Of a DNA stretch of 64,000 nt, positions 18,890 through 27,802 are shown one piece after another. Position 1 is the first letter of the stretch. Every line of letters begins with the position of its first letter. Source of the stretch: Sphingomonas sp. NBWT7. GTDB lineage: Bacteria > Pseudomonadota > Alphaproteobacteria > Sphingomonadales > Sphingomonadaceae. The stretch spans positions 62,001-126,000 of the forward strand of contig NZ_CP043639.1 of NCBI RefSeq assembly GCF_014217605.1, in the 5' to 3' direction. A program made the position numbers and the translations under genes. The notes under the pieces were generated by a model. It saw only the letters and a program-made list of their open reading frames with translations, ran no database searches and was not told the DNA's origin.

Positions 18890-19431
18890 CCGAGGCGATT
18901 GCGATGGAGACGCCGCGCCTTGTGCTCCGCCGCTGGCGCGACACCGATGTCGCGCCGTTCCACGCGATGGGTCAGGACGCGGCGGTGATGCGCTATCTGG
19001 GGCCGCCGATGGATTTGGCCGCCTGCGTTGCCACCGTGGCACGCATGAACGCACTGGCGGGCGCTTCGGGGGATTGCTTCTGGGCGATCGAGCGCCGCAT
19101 TGATGGCGCGTTCATCGGCTTCTGCGGCATCGAACCCGGACCGGCGGGCACGCCGATCGCCGACGCGCCGGAGATTGGCTGGCGGCTGGCGCGCGATGCT
19201 TGGGGGCAGGGGTTCGCGCGCGAGGCGGCCGCCGCGTGCCTGCAACGCGCATGGGATCGCTGCACGGCACGGGTTCACGCAATCACCGTCGCCGCGAACG
19301 AGCGGAGCTGGGGGCTGATGATCCGACTTTGCATGCGCCGCGTCACCGACGGGGATTTCGATCATCCCGCGCTCGCCGAAGGCGATCCGCTGCGCCGGCA
19401 CGTCCACTATACGATCGATCGCCTGCGATGA
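18886..19431 (+). CDS. GNAT family N-acetyltransferase, second of two
   Basis: A 181-residue acetyltransferase parallel to the previous gene: METPRLVLRRWRDTDVAPFH, IGFCGIEPGPAGTPI, PEIGWRLARDAWGQGFAREA and NERSWGLMIRLCMRR. The pyrophosphate-loop pattern (WGQGFA) is intact. The start is GTG 18886 overlapping the preceding stop (GTGA); ATG 18904 is an alternative that would still contain all conserved parts. It ends with an ATGA overlap into the membrane spermidine-synthase-like gene. The pair probably arose by duplication and diverged in substrate; neither substrate is deducible. Confidence 0.88.
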   Translation: MTEAIAMETPRLVLRRWRDTDVAPFHAMGQDAAVMRYLGPPMDLAACVATVARMNALAGASGDCFWAIERRIDGAFIGFCGIEPGPAGTPIADAPEIGWRLARDAWGQGFAREAAAACLQRAWDRCTARVHAITVAANERSWGLMIRLCMRRVTDGDFDHPALAEGDPLRRHVHYTIDRLR

Positions 19432-21614
19432 TCGCGCGGTCGAGCCGCGGGCTGTTCGTCGCGACGATCCTGACCGGATCGTTCCTGCTGTTCCTCGTCC
19501 AGCCGATGGTCGCGCGCATCGCGCTGCCGCGGATCGGCGGTGCGCCGGCGGTGTGGAATTCGGCGATGCTGGTGTACCAGGCGCTGCTCCTCGCAGGCTA
19601 CGGCTATGCGCACGGCCTGGGGCGGCTCGCCGTTCGGCGGCAGGCGGGCGTTCACCTCGCGCTGCTCCTGCTGGCGATGCTGTGGCTGCCGATCGGCGTG
19701 CTCGCCTGGCCGATGCCCGACGGAATTGCGCCCGAATGGTGGGTGCCATGGCTGCTTGCCGCTTCGATCGGGCCACTGTTCGTGATCGTCTCGGCGCAGG
19801 CGCCGCTGATGCAGCGCTGGTTCGCCGCCGCCCGCCCCGACGAGGATCCCTATCGGCTCTACGCCGCGTCGAACCTGGGCAGCTTCGCCGGGCTGATCGC
19901 CTATCCGCTCGCGGTCGAGCCGCTGCTGCCCGTCGCGGGGCAGCGCTGGCTGTGGAGCGCGGGCTATGTCCTGCTCGTCGCGCTCGTTGCGGTGATCGCG
20001 ACCGGCCTGCCGCGCACCCGCGCCGCCGCCGCGGAGCCGGCTACGCAGGTCGATGCCAACCCTGCCGGACCGCGCCGCATCGCGCACTGGATCGCGCTCG
20101 CCGCCGTGCCCTCGGGGCTGATGCTCGCGACGTCGACCTATATCACCACCGATATCGTCGCGATGCCGCTTTTGTGGGTGATCCCGCTTGGCATCTATCT
20201 GCTCAGCTTCACGATCGCCTTCGCCGACGATAGAAGCGTCGCCGATCTGATCGTGCGCATCGCGCCGGTGACGATCCTGCTGTTCGGCGGGGTGATGATC
20301 GGCGGCTTCTCGGTCCAGCCGTTCTTCGGGCTCGCACTGGCGATCGTGCTTCTGTTCATGGCGTCGGTTGCGCTCCACACCGCGCTCTACCGGTTGCGCC
20401 CCGCGCCCGAGCGGTTGACGGGCTTCTATCTCGCAATGTCGGTCGGGGGTGCGATTGGTGGGCTGTTCGCCGGGCTCGTCGCGCCGGCGCTGTTCGACTG
20501 GACCTGGGAATATCCAATCCTGATCCTCGCCGCCGGCGCATTGGTGCCGCAGGTGTTCCTCGCGCATCCGGTCCGCGCATTGTGGAACCGCGGCGCTGGA
20601 ATGCCGGGGCTGATCGGCGTGGCCGTCGCGCTGGCTGCGCTACTTGCGTTACGGCAATGGGGTCCGGACGCGCTGTTCGGCGAGGATCATCCCGGTACTG
20701 TCTTCGCCGCTATCGCGATCGTCGGGCTACTGACCGTGGGGGCGCGTCGCGCGTACCTGATGGTGCTTGGCACGGCGCTGCTGCTGTTCGGCGGGATGGC
20801 CGCGATCAAGATCTCGCTTGACGGTACCATTCGCACACGCAGCTATTTCGGGGTCTACAGCGTCGACGAACAGCCACGTAAACGCACGCTGGCGCACGGC
20901 ACCACCTTGCACGGCGTCCAGCTGCTCGGCAGCCCGGCGCGCGAGCAGACGCCGACGACCTATTACGTGCCCTCATCGGGCGTCGGCCGCGCGATGACGC
21001 TCGCGCCCGCATTCTACGGACCGGAAAGCCGCATCGGCGTCGTCGGGCTGGGGACGGGGACGCTCGCCTGCTATGCCTGGCCGGGGCAGCGCTGGACGTT
21101 CTTCGAGATCGACCCGACGATGGTCGATCTGGCGCGGACGCGCTTCTCGTTCGTCCGCACCTGCGCGCCCGATGCCACGATCACGCTCGGCGACGCGCGG
21201 CTGTCGATCGCGCGGACGCCGCGCGGCGCGTTCGACCTCCTCGCGCTCGATGCCTTCTCGTCGGATGCGGTACCGATCCACCTACTGACGCGCGAGGCGT
21301 TCGCCGATTACGGCCGCGCGCTTCAGCCCAAGGGGCTGCTGCTGGTGCACATCTCCAACCGCTATCTCGACCTTTCACCGGTGATCGCCGCTGCAGCGGG
21401 GGCGGGCGGATGGCACGCGATCCAGCTCGTCGACCGACCCGCGATGCGCGAGGAGGGCGGATCGATATCGCACTGGATCGCCCTGTCGCGCGATCCCGTC
21501 GCGATCCGTCAGCTACGCGGTATCGGCACCGGGTGGGTCGACTTTCCGCACTATCCGGACTTCAGCGGCTGGAGCGACGATTACGCGTCGATCCTGCCGC
21601 TGCTGCATCCGTGA
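19428..21614 (+). CDS. membrane-anchored spermidine synthase-like protein
   Basis: A 728-residue two-part protein. Residues 1 to ~510 are very hydrophobic with about a dozen membrane segments, e.g. GLFVATILTGSFLLFLVQPM. Residues ~520-728 form a soluble Rossmann methyltransferase/aminopropyltransferase-like domain: IGVVGLGTGTLACYAWPGQR, FFEIDPTMVDLA and LLALDAFSSDAVPIHLLT. In true SpeE the acidic residues contact decarboxylated SAM and putrescine; FFEID and LDAFSSD keep part of this pattern, but the polyamine activity is unproven. Such fusions are often annotated 'fused MFS/spermidine synthase'. ATG 19428 overlaps the preceding GNAT stop (ATGA). The stop is 3 nt from the convergent TonB receptor stop. 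Confidence 0.83.
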   Translation: MIARSSRGLFVATILTGSFLLFLVQPMVARIALPRIGGAPAVWNSAMLVYQALLLAGYGYAHGLGRLAVRRQAGVHLALLLLAMLWLPIGVLAWPMPDGIAPEWWVPWLLAASIGPLFVIVSAQAPLMQRWFAAARPDEDPYRLYAASNLGSFAGLIAYPLAVEPLLPVAGQRWLWSAGYVLLVALVAVIATGLPRTRAAAAEPATQVDANPAGPRRIAHWIALAAVPSGLMLATSTYITTDIVAMPLLWVIPLGIYLLSFTIAFADDRSVADLIVRIAPVTILLFGGVMIGGFSVQPFFGLALAIVLLFMASVALHTALYRLRPAPERLTGFYLAMSVGGAIGGLFAGLVAPALFDWTWEYPILILAAGALVPQVFLAHPVRALWNRGAGMPGLIGVAVALAALLALRQWGPDALFGEDHPGTVFAAIAIVGLLTVGARRAYLMVLGTALLLFGGMAAIKISLDGTIRTRSYFGVYSVDEQPRKRTLAHGTTLHGVQLLGSPAREQTPTTYYVPSSGVGRAMTLAPAFYGPESRIGVVGLGTGTLACYAWPGQRWTFFEIDPTMVDLARTRFSFVRTCAPDATITLGDARLSIARTPRGAFDLLALDAFSSDAVPIHLLTREAFADYGRALQPKGLLLVHISNRYLDLSPVIAAAAGAGGWHAIQLVDRPAMREEGGSISHWIALSRDPVAIRQLRGIGTGWVDFPHYPDFSGWSDDYASILPLLHP

Positions 21615-21617
21615 CGA

Positions 21618-23753
21618 TCAGATCGCGAGCCGCAGGCTGACGCGGATGTCGCGGCCCGCGAGCGGCGCGAAATCCTTGAGCACGCTGGCGTGGCGCCGCG
21701 CGTCGACGTCGAACAGATTGTTGGCGCTGACGAGGATCGCGGTGCGCGGATGGTCGGTGAACGGCCGGAACGAGAGCGAGGCGTTGACCATCGTGAACCC
21801 GTCGGTCGGCGTCTCGAACGCGGCGATGCGATCCTGCTTGAAGACGCGTTCCACCTCGACGCGTCCGGTCGCACGATCCCCCTGCGCTTCGATTCCGCCG
21901 AGCAGTCTCAGCGGCGGGATGCGCGGGGCGGGGCCGGTGCCGATGATCGTCGCGCGGACGTAATCGCCGACGACATCGGCGCTGATCGCATAGCCGCCGA
22001 TCGTTGCCAGCCGCGCCGAGGCATCGACTTCGAACCCCCAGTAGCGCGCCTTCGACTGCGCATAGGCGAAGCATGGCAGGACCTCGTCGGCGTCGGGGCC
22101 GGCCGCCGCCTCGCACACGCCCTGCGGCACCTGGCCCTCGTAAATGAAGTCGTCGAACCAATTATGGTACGCCGATGCATCGAGGCTGAAGCGGTCCGAG
22201 TGCGCGTGGAACGTCGCTTCGAGCCCCCAGCTCTTCTCGGTGCGAAAATCGGCGTTGCCGAGTTCGTACGATTGCGTGCCGGCATGATTGCCGTTGGAGA
22301 ACAGCTCTTCCGCCGATGGCGCGCGCTCGGTGCGCGAGGCGTTGAGCCCGATCCGCGTCTCCTCGCCGATTGCATAGGAGGCGCCGAGAGAGCCGGAGAA
22401 GGCGTCGAACCGCTTCTTGGTGCGCGGATAGCGGTCGTCGCCGAACGGCGGACGCGAGTCGAGTCCGGTCCGCTCGTAGCGCGCGCCGCCCTCGGCGCGG
22501 AAGCGGCCGAGCGTCAGCTGCTGCAGCGTGAAGACGCCGAACTGCTGCGTCTCGACGGGCGGCAGGAACGCCTCCTCGCCGATCGCGCGCAGCTTGCGAT
22601 CGAGGTACTGGACGCCGCTCGCGCCCGACCAGCCACCCTTGTCGGCCTGCACCAGTTCGAGCCGGCCCTCGGTGCCCTTGTTGAGGAACGTCGTGCCGAT
22701 CTCGCCGTCAGGCTCCAGCTCGTAGTGGCGATAGTCGGCATGGCCGAGCCGCAGCCGGATCGCATCGAGGAAGCCGCCGCCGGTCTTCACCTCGCCGCGC
22801 AGATCGACGCGGTCCTGCGCAACGTCGATCCGCGGCGCCTCGACCTCCTGGCCGACCGTCGTCGCGTAGCGCAGCGGGATGCCGTACAGGCTGTCATAGT
22901 GGCTGTAGGCGACGCCGAGCGATCCGCCGTCGGTGATCAGCGCGCCGCCGATCCCGGCGTTCCACGTCTCGATCGCGCTGTTCGGCAGCCGGCCGCGCAG
23001 TTGCGTCGGGCCGACGTAATCGATCGGCTCCTCGACGCCCGCCTGGTCGCCGGCCTCCGCACCCGCGGCCAGCGCCGCCTCGCGTGCGCGGCGCGACAGG
23101 ACGCGCCCGCCAATGCGCAGATCGTCCGCCTTGAGATACGACCCGTTGACGTTGACGACGAACTGCGAACCCAATGCGACGTCGGCCGATCCGGCGACGT
23201 TGCGCTGATCCGCAGCCGAGCCGTAGCCGGCGATCGCGTTGAGCCGGTATCCCTCCGCTGGCACGGTGCGCGGAATGCGCGCGTCGAGCACGTTGACGAC
23301 GCCGCCGACCGCTGAGGAACCGTACAGCAGCGCTACGGGGCCGCGCAGCACCTCGACGCGGTCGGCGAGGAGCGGGTCGATCACCACCGCGTGATCGACC
23401 GAGCTGTTGGCGGCATCGAACGAGCCGATCCCGTCGGTCAGCACACGCACCCGGTCGCCCTGGAAGCCGCGCAGGACGGGGCGTGAGGCACCCGGGCCGA
23501 ACGATGTCGCCGACACACCGGGCAGCCGCGCGAGCGTCTCGCCGATCGTCGGGCGCAGTTCGCGGTCGAGCTTTTCGCCGTCGAGCACCGACGTGCCCTG
23601 CAGGACGTCGCGCTCGCTCTGCCGCACCGGTGCGGTGATGATGATGTCGCGTCCGACCGGGCGATCGGCGTCGGGGGCGGCGTCGTCCGCGGCAATGGTC
23701 GCGGCACTGGCTGCCAGCGTCATCGCGGCGAGATTGGCGGTGAGAAGAAGCAT
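21618..23753 (-). CDS. TonB-dependent outer membrane receptor, ZnuD-like
   Basis: A 711-residue receptor. The signal peptide is MLLLTANLAAMTLAASAATI. The plug domain includes LDGEKLDRELRPTIGETLA, then LPGVSATSFGPGASRPVLRG and GDRVRVLTDGIGSFDAANSS, then VEVLRGPVALLYGSSAVGGV. The SRP.IRG...R...L.DGI.S.DA.N.S.DHAV arrangement is that of ZnuD-type zinc receptors of Neisseria and Acinetobacter. The remainder is a beta-barrel ending ...RDIRVSLRLAI with a C-terminal hydrophobic residue pattern. The ligand is probably zinc, by similarity only. ATG 23753 has CCGGAG 6-9 nt upstream and is preferred over the ATG at 23774. A short dyad at 23790-23805 could be a Zur site. Confidence 0.87.
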   Translation of the reverse strand: MLLLTANLAAMTLAASAATIAADDAAPDADRPVGRDIIITAPVRQSERDVLQGTSVLDGEKLDRELRPTIGETLARLPGVSATSFGPGASRPVLRGFQGDRVRVLTDGIGSFDAANSSVDHAVVIDPLLADRVEVLRGPVALLYGSSAVGGVVNVLDARIPRTVPAEGYRLNAIAGYGSAADQRNVAGSADVALGSQFVVNVNGSYLKADDLRIGGRVLSRRAREAALAAGAEAGDQAGVEEPIDYVGPTQLRGRLPNSAIETWNAGIGGALITDGGSLGVAYSHYDSLYGIPLRYATTVGQEVEAPRIDVAQDRVDLRGEVKTGGGFLDAIRLRLGHADYRHYELEPDGEIGTTFLNKGTEGRLELVQADKGGWSGASGVQYLDRKLRAIGEEAFLPPVETQQFGVFTLQQLTLGRFRAEGGARYERTGLDSRPPFGDDRYPRTKKRFDAFSGSLGASYAIGEETRIGLNASRTERAPSAEELFSNGNHAGTQSYELGNADFRTEKSWGLEATFHAHSDRFSLDASAYHNWFDDFIYEGQVPQGVCEAAAGPDADEVLPCFAYAQSKARYWGFEVDASARLATIGGYAISADVVGDYVRATIIGTGPAPRIPPLRLLGGIEAQGDRATGRVEVERVFKQDRIAAFETPTDGFTMVNASLSFRPFTDHPRTAILVSANNLFDVDARRHASVLKDFAPLAGRDIRVSLRLAI

Positions 23754-23789
23754 CGAGATCTCCGGCAGGAACATGAGCCGGGTAGGCAG

Positions 23790-23805
23790 GATGTTACATC
23801 GTATC
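23790..23805. promoter_or_regulatory. candidate operator upstream of the ZnuD-like receptor
   Basis: GATGTTACATCGTATC contains an imperfect dyad GTTAC-ATC-GTATC and an overlapping GATGT-T-ACATC palindrome about 40 nt upstream of the receptor start codon. The spacing fits a Zur-type repressor site, but the match to a Zur consensus is only partial. Confidence 0.3.
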
Positions 23806-23846
23806 AAGCCTCTTTCGTCGAACCGCGGTCGGGCCTCGCAATTCGG

Positions 23847-24062
23847 CTATTGCCCGTTGCGCTCGACCGACTCGAGGATCCGCGCACCCGCCATGAAGAC
23901 GGCGAGGGGGCAGACGGCGAACAGCATCCAGCCGCCGACGCCGGGGTAGTCGCGAAGATAGTGGGCTCCACGCTCGGTCGCACCAAGCCCAAGCCCGTAG
24001 ATCACCATAAAGGCTTCGAACTTGGTGGTGATGGTGAATAGTCGGGCGATACGATCGAACAT
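23847..24062 (-). CDS. small hypothetical membrane protein (71 aa)
   Basis: I do not recognise a named family. The 71 residues contain one clear membrane segment (WMLFAVCPLAVFMAGARI, residues ~44-61) and a weaker one (FEAFMVIYGLGLGA, ~15-28), with short charged ends (MFDRIARLF and ESVERNGQ). The protein therefore probably sits in the inner membrane. ATG 24062 lies at the edge of a long A+T-richer promoter-like stretch (ATACGCAAATC) and just downstream of the terminator hairpin that ends the astB transcript. An upstream ATG at 24125 would translate through that hairpin and is less likely. It is monocistronic or leads into the TonB receptor 94 nt downstream. Confidence 0.6.
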   Translation of the reverse strand: MFDRIARLFTITTKFEAFMVIYGLGLGATERGAHYLRDYPGVGGWMLFAVCPLAVFMAGARILESVERNGQ

Positions 24063-24073
24063 GCCAAAATATA

Positions 24074-24103
24074 CGCAAATCCTGCGCCAACGGCGGATTT
24101 GCG
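24074..24103 (-). terminator. terminator of the astA-astB operon
   Basis: Reading the minus strand, CGCAAATCC (24103-24095) and GGATTTGCG (24082-24074) form a perfect 9-bp stem with an inner GCC/GGC pairing, followed by TATATTTT. It lies 25 nt beyond the astB stop. Confidence 0.6.
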
Positions 24104-24127
24104 CCATTCCGGCGTTACCATTCATGG

Positions 24128-25381
24128 TTACCTGTCAATTAACTCGACAAGATTGAGCGCGGTGAGCAGCGCGCGCCGCGCCGCGATCACCTGATCGATC
24201 AGCGCCGCATCGCCGATCGCGCCCGCCTCGATCCGCTCGGGCCAGTGCGCCTCGACCACGGCGGCGATGGCGTCGAGCTTCACGTCGTCGACCAGGAAGC
24301 GTGGATCGACCAGCGCGGGATCGCAGGCGACGCGCAGCCGCAGGCAAGCCGGGCCGCCGCCATTGGCCATCGATTCGCGCACGTCGACCACCTCGACCGC
24401 GCGGATCGGCCGGTTGCCGCGCAGGTGATCCTGCAACCACGACCAGACGGCGGCGTTGGCGCGCGCCTCGGCGGGAACGATCAGCGTCTGCGTGCCCGAC
24501 GCCGCAGTGACGAGCTGCGCGTTGAACAGGTAGGAGCGGATCGCGTCGTCGAGACTGACGCGTTCCGCCGGAACCTCGACGATCTCCACCCCCGGCATCC
24601 GCGCGCGCAGCGCCGCGTATAAGCCGTCATGATCCGCAAAAGCCTGTTCGTGGGCGAACAGCGTCCGCTCGTTCGCGACCGCGACGACATCGTTGTGGAA
24701 CGCACCCGCGGCGATCGCCTCGGGCGATTGTTGGGCGAACAGCACATGCGCGGGATCGAGCCGGTGCGCGCGCGCGACCGCCTCGCAGGCTTCGCGATGC
24801 TGCCGGGCGGGGAAGCGCCCGCCGCTCTCGCCGTAGACGAAGATTTCGATGCCCGGCGCATCGTGCGACGCGGCGAGGCGCATGTGGTTCGCTGCCCCCT
24901 CGTCCCCGAAGGATGCGGGCACGGGCGGATGCACCGCGAAGCCCGGATGCGCGAAGGCGAGGCGGAGCTGCGCGAGCGTTTCGGGCCATTCGTGGCTGCG
25001 GTGCGGCATCGTCACGAGGTTCGCGACGGTAAGGTGGCAGCGGCCGTCCGCAGTATCGGGCGCGGGCGACACCGTCGCTGCATTGGCCGCCCACATCGGC
25101 GAGGCGGAGAAGCTGCGCGCCTTGAGGTGCACCGGGGCGGCGGCATAATCGGTGTGCAGCGCCGCGAGCCAGCGATCGTCGGGGCGCGCATGCGGCGGCA
25201 GGATGCCCTGGACAAGCCCGAGCGCGAGGTTCGCACGCATCTTCGCGATTCCCTGCAACGCCGCCGCGCGCGGCCGGGCGGTCGCGCCGGCATTGTGCGT
25301 CGCCGCCAAATTGCCGGGGCTGAGCCCGGCGTAATTGTGGCTCGGCCCGATGATGCCGTCGAAGTTAATCTCGCGGATCAC
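24128..25381 (-). CDS. astB: N-succinylarginine dihydrolase
   Basis: A 417-residue cytosolic enzyme, second step of the arginine succinyltransferase (AST) pathway: N2-succinylarginine plus water gives N2-succinylornithine, CO2 and ammonia. It belongs to the guanidino-modifying (pentein) fold. The N-terminus EINFDGIIGPSHNYAGLSPG contains the conserved substrate loop, NDVVAVANER and HNDVV provide the catalytic His region near residue 230, and the C-terminal NGGGPACLRLRV carries the Cys/Asn motif region. The start is GTG 25381 with GGGAG upstream; the ATG further up adds a non-conserved leader. It lies 34 nt downstream of astA in the same operon. Usual family length is ~415-445. Confidence 0.95.
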   Translation of the reverse strand: MIREINFDGIIGPSHNYAGLSPGNLAATHNAGATARPRAAALQGIAKMRANLALGLVQGILPPHARPDDRWLAALHTDYAAAPVHLKARSFSASPMWAANAATVSPAPDTADGRCHLTVANLVTMPHRSHEWPETLAQLRLAFAHPGFAVHPPVPASFGDEGAANHMRLAASHDAPGIEIFVYGESGGRFPARQHREACEAVARAHRLDPAHVLFAQQSPEAIAAGAFHNDVVAVANERTLFAHEQAFADHDGLYAALRARMPGVEIVEVPAERVSLDDAIRSYLFNAQLVTAASGTQTLIVPAEARANAAVWSWLQDHLRGNRPIRAVEVVDVRESMANGGGPACLRLRVACDPALVDPRFLVDDVKLDAIAAVVEAHWPERIEAGAIGDAALIDQVIAARRALLTALNLVELIDR

Positions 25382-25415
25382 GCCACTCTCTCCCGCATGT
25401 GCTGGCCGAACCCGT

Positions 25416-26447
25416 TCACAGGCGGGGAATGTGTAGGACCGCGGCATCCTCCGCGGCGCCGGTTAGCGCGGCGCAGCCCGGATCGAGGACGATCGTCTCG
25501 TCGCCGACCTCGCGGACCGTGCCGTAGGCGCAGCGGAAATCGGACAGACTGCCGTGCGCGACCAGCGCCTCGCCGCCGCCGTCGTAGTCGAGCGCGACGA
25601 TCCGCCGCGCGCGCGCGTCACGGATGGTGCGCACCTGATCGATCCGCGCGGTCATCGTCGGCCCGCCGTCGAAGATGTCGACGTATTTCTCGAACGCGAA
25701 CCCCTCGTTCTCCAGCATGCGCATCGCCGCGCGCCCGGAGGGGTGGGGGAGGCCGATCGCGGCGCGCGCACTGTCCGACAGCATCGCGGTATAGATCGGG
25801 TGCTTGGGCATCAGATCGGCGATGAACTGGTGGCCGTGGATGGCGTTGAAGGCGTCGGCATCCTGGAAGTTCATGCCGAAGAACCGCCCGGCGAGCCCGT
25901 CCCAGAATGGCGATCCACCCGCCTCGTCGATCACGCCGCGCAATTCTGCGAGAATTCGTTCGCCGAAGCGCGCGCGATGCGCCTTAATGAAAAGGTACCG
26001 GCTGCGCGCGAGCAGCAGCCCTAGCCCGCCCGCGCGCTCGCCGGGATGAAGGAACAGGCCGCCGACCTCGCTCGACCCTTCGAGATCGGTGGTCAGCGAC
26101 AGCATTTCCGCGCGGAAGGTGCGGTCGAGCGCGCTGCTGTGCTGCGTCAGCGTGCTGATGCGATAGCTGTAGAACGGGTGGCGCTGGCCGACCTGGGTAA
26201 AGATCTGGCAGGTGCCGCGCACCTCGCCGGTGGCGACGTTCTCGAGGATCAGGACGAACAATTCGTCCTCGACGCTGTCGGCATCGCGCGCGAAGGCGGC
26301 GTGGCTGCGATCGAGCTTGGCTTTCAACGCGCGGCGGTCGGGCGGCAGATTGGTGAACCCGCCACCGGTCAGCTTCGCCATCTCGTAGAGGTGCGCCAGA
26401 TCCTCGTCGCGCGCCGCGCGGACGACGAACATGCTCGGGGCCGTCAC
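25416..26447 (-). CDS. astA: arginine N-succinyltransferase
   Basis: A 343-residue enzyme that transfers succinyl from succinyl-CoA to the alpha-amino group of arginine, starting the AST arginine degradation route that yields nitrogen and glutamate. Conserved blocks are MAKLTGGGFTNLPPD, EVGGLFLHPGERAGGLGLLL (acyl-CoA loop), AELRGVIDEAGGSPFWDGL, LMPKHPIYTAML and YVDIFDGGPTM. The GTG at 26447 overlaps the stop of the upstream M20 gene (GTGA), giving coupled translation and the family's typical length; ATG 26432 is an alternative. AstC, AstD and AstE are not in the window, so the pathway must be completed elsewhere or by other enzymes. Confidence 0.95.
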   Translation of the reverse strand: MTAPSMFVVRAARDEDLAHLYEMAKLTGGGFTNLPPDRRALKAKLDRSHAAFARDADSVEDELFVLILENVATGEVRGTCQIFTQVGQRHPFYSYRISTLTQHSSALDRTFRAEMLSLTTDLEGSSEVGGLFLHPGERAGGLGLLLARSRYLFIKAHRARFGERILAELRGVIDEAGGSPFWDGLAGRFFGMNFQDADAFNAIHGHQFIADLMPKHPIYTAMLSDSARAAIGLPHPSGRAAMRMLENEGFAFEKYVDIFDGGPTMTARIDQVRTIRDARARRIVALDYDGGGEALVAHGSLSDFRCAYGTVREVGDETIVLDPGCAALTGAAEDAAVLHIPRL

Positions 26448-27658
26448 AAACCGTTCTCCGCCAGCCGCAGGATGGTGATCGCAGACAGCGCAGCGCGCTC
26501 GGCCAGGCTGTCGACGATCAGGAATTCGTCCGACGAGTGGATCGCGCCGCCGCGCACGCCCATCGTGTCGATAACCGGCGTGCCGGCGGCGGCGATATTG
26601 TTGCCGTCGCACACGCCGCCGGTGTCGCGCCACGCGATCGCGAGGCCGAGGTCCGCCCCCGCAGCGCGAACCGTGTCGAACAGGCGGGCGGCGCCGGGAT
26701 CGATCGGCTTGGGGGGGCGATTGAACCCGCCGTGCACCGTGATCCGCACGTCGCGCGTTGCCGCGATCTCGGCGACGGCGGCGTCGATCGCGCCGCGCGC
26801 GCGGGCGATCTCGGCGGCATCCTTCGGGCGGAAGTTGACGCGCAATACCGCTAGGTCGGGGACGACGTTGTTCGGCCCGCCGCCGTCGATCCGCGCCGGA
26901 TTGACGGCGAGCCGCGGGCCTTTCGCCTGTTCGAGCATCACCGCCAGCGCGGCGGCGGCAGTGATCGCGTTGCGGCCGTCCTCCGGGTTGCGTCCGGCGT
27001 GCGCCGCGCGGCCCCTGACGACGATCGAGAAATTGCCGGTTCCGCCACGCGCGCCGGCGAGCGTGCCGTCGGGCAGCGCGGGCTCATAGGTCAGCGCGGC
27101 GAGCTTCCCCCGCGCCGCGTCCTCGATCAGTGCGGAGGAGGAGAAGGAGCCCGTTTCCTCGTCCGAGTTGATCACGACGTCATAGCCGATCGCGCAGCCC
27201 GCCGCCTCGATCGCCTCCAATGCAGCGAGCATGACGGCGAGTCCGCCCTTCATGTCGGCCGTGCCGGGGCCGTTGATCGTGCCGTCGCCGCGCTCGGTAA
27301 TGGCCTGGAACGGATGATCGACCGGGTAGACGGTATCCATATGGCCGGTCAGCAGGAGCCGCCGCGTCGCGTCGGGTCGCACCGACAAATGGAGGTGGTG
27401 GCCATGATCGAGCGCCGCGACCGTGCCGTCTTCCCTGACGCGCTCCGCCGGCGCCGGCGGCACCAGGCGAACCTCGCCGGGTAGGGCGGAGAAGGCGTCG
27501 GCGAGTTGCCCGGCGACCGTCGACAGGCCGGCAAGATTGCCCGTGCCGCTGTTCATCGCCGCCCAGCGGCATATTCTCTCGAGCGAGGGCGCGGCGGCGG
27601 TTCGCTCGACCGCAGCTCTCTCCGCGCCGCGCAATCCAGTTTCAGGCGATACGACCAT
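26444..27658 (-). CDS. M20 family metallohydrolase
   Basis: A 404-residue zinc-dependent hydrolase resembling carboxypeptidase G2 / succinyl-diaminopimelate desuccinylase. Metal ligands are visible in LLTGHMDTVYPVDHPF (His/Asp), GPGTADMKGGLAVMLAAL (bridging Asp), NSDEETGSFSS (catalytic and metal Glu) and, near the end, GGAIHSSDEFLI (His). A central dimerisation domain contains RGRAAHAGRNPEDGRNAI. It heads the operon with astA and astB and overlaps astA by GTGA, so it may remove the succinyl group at the end of the pathway in place of AstE, or process arginine peptides. The start is uncertain: ATG 27658 (MVVSPETG) is chosen, with ATG 27679 possible. Confidence 0.82.
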   Translation of the reverse strand: MVVSPETGLRGAERAAVERTAAAPSLERICRWAAMNSGTGNLAGLSTVAGQLADAFSALPGEVRLVPPAPAERVREDGTVAALDHGHHLHLSVRPDATRRLLLTGHMDTVYPVDHPFQAITERGDGTINGPGTADMKGGLAVMLAALEAIEAAGCAIGYDVVINSDEETGSFSSSALIEDAARGKLAALTYEPALPDGTLAGARGGTGNFSIVVRGRAAHAGRNPEDGRNAITAAAALAVMLEQAKGPRLAVNPARIDGGGPNNVVPDLAVLRVNFRPKDAAEIARARGAIDAAVAEIAATRDVRITVHGGFNRPPKPIDPGAARLFDTVRAAGADLGLAIAWRDTGGVCDGNNIAAAGTPVIDTMGVRGGAIHSSDEFLIVDSLAERAALSAITILRLAENGL

Positions 27659-27802
27659 GAATGTTGCTAGCGCACCCATGCGGAGACGGCCAGCCCGCAC
27701 GTCTGCGAATGATTCTCAACCCTCCTGCGCCTTGCCGTCATGGCGCTCGGAGCCTAAAGCGCCCCGCATCCGTTCGCACCTGCGAGAAACCCGAAAGCGC
27801 CC

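Noticed and set aside
27700..27760. Fur/Irr-like sequence (GAATGATTCTCA) before nuoA
   Set aside because: The match to iron-regulator consensus sites is too weak, and a role for iron repression of nuo cannot be supported from sequence.
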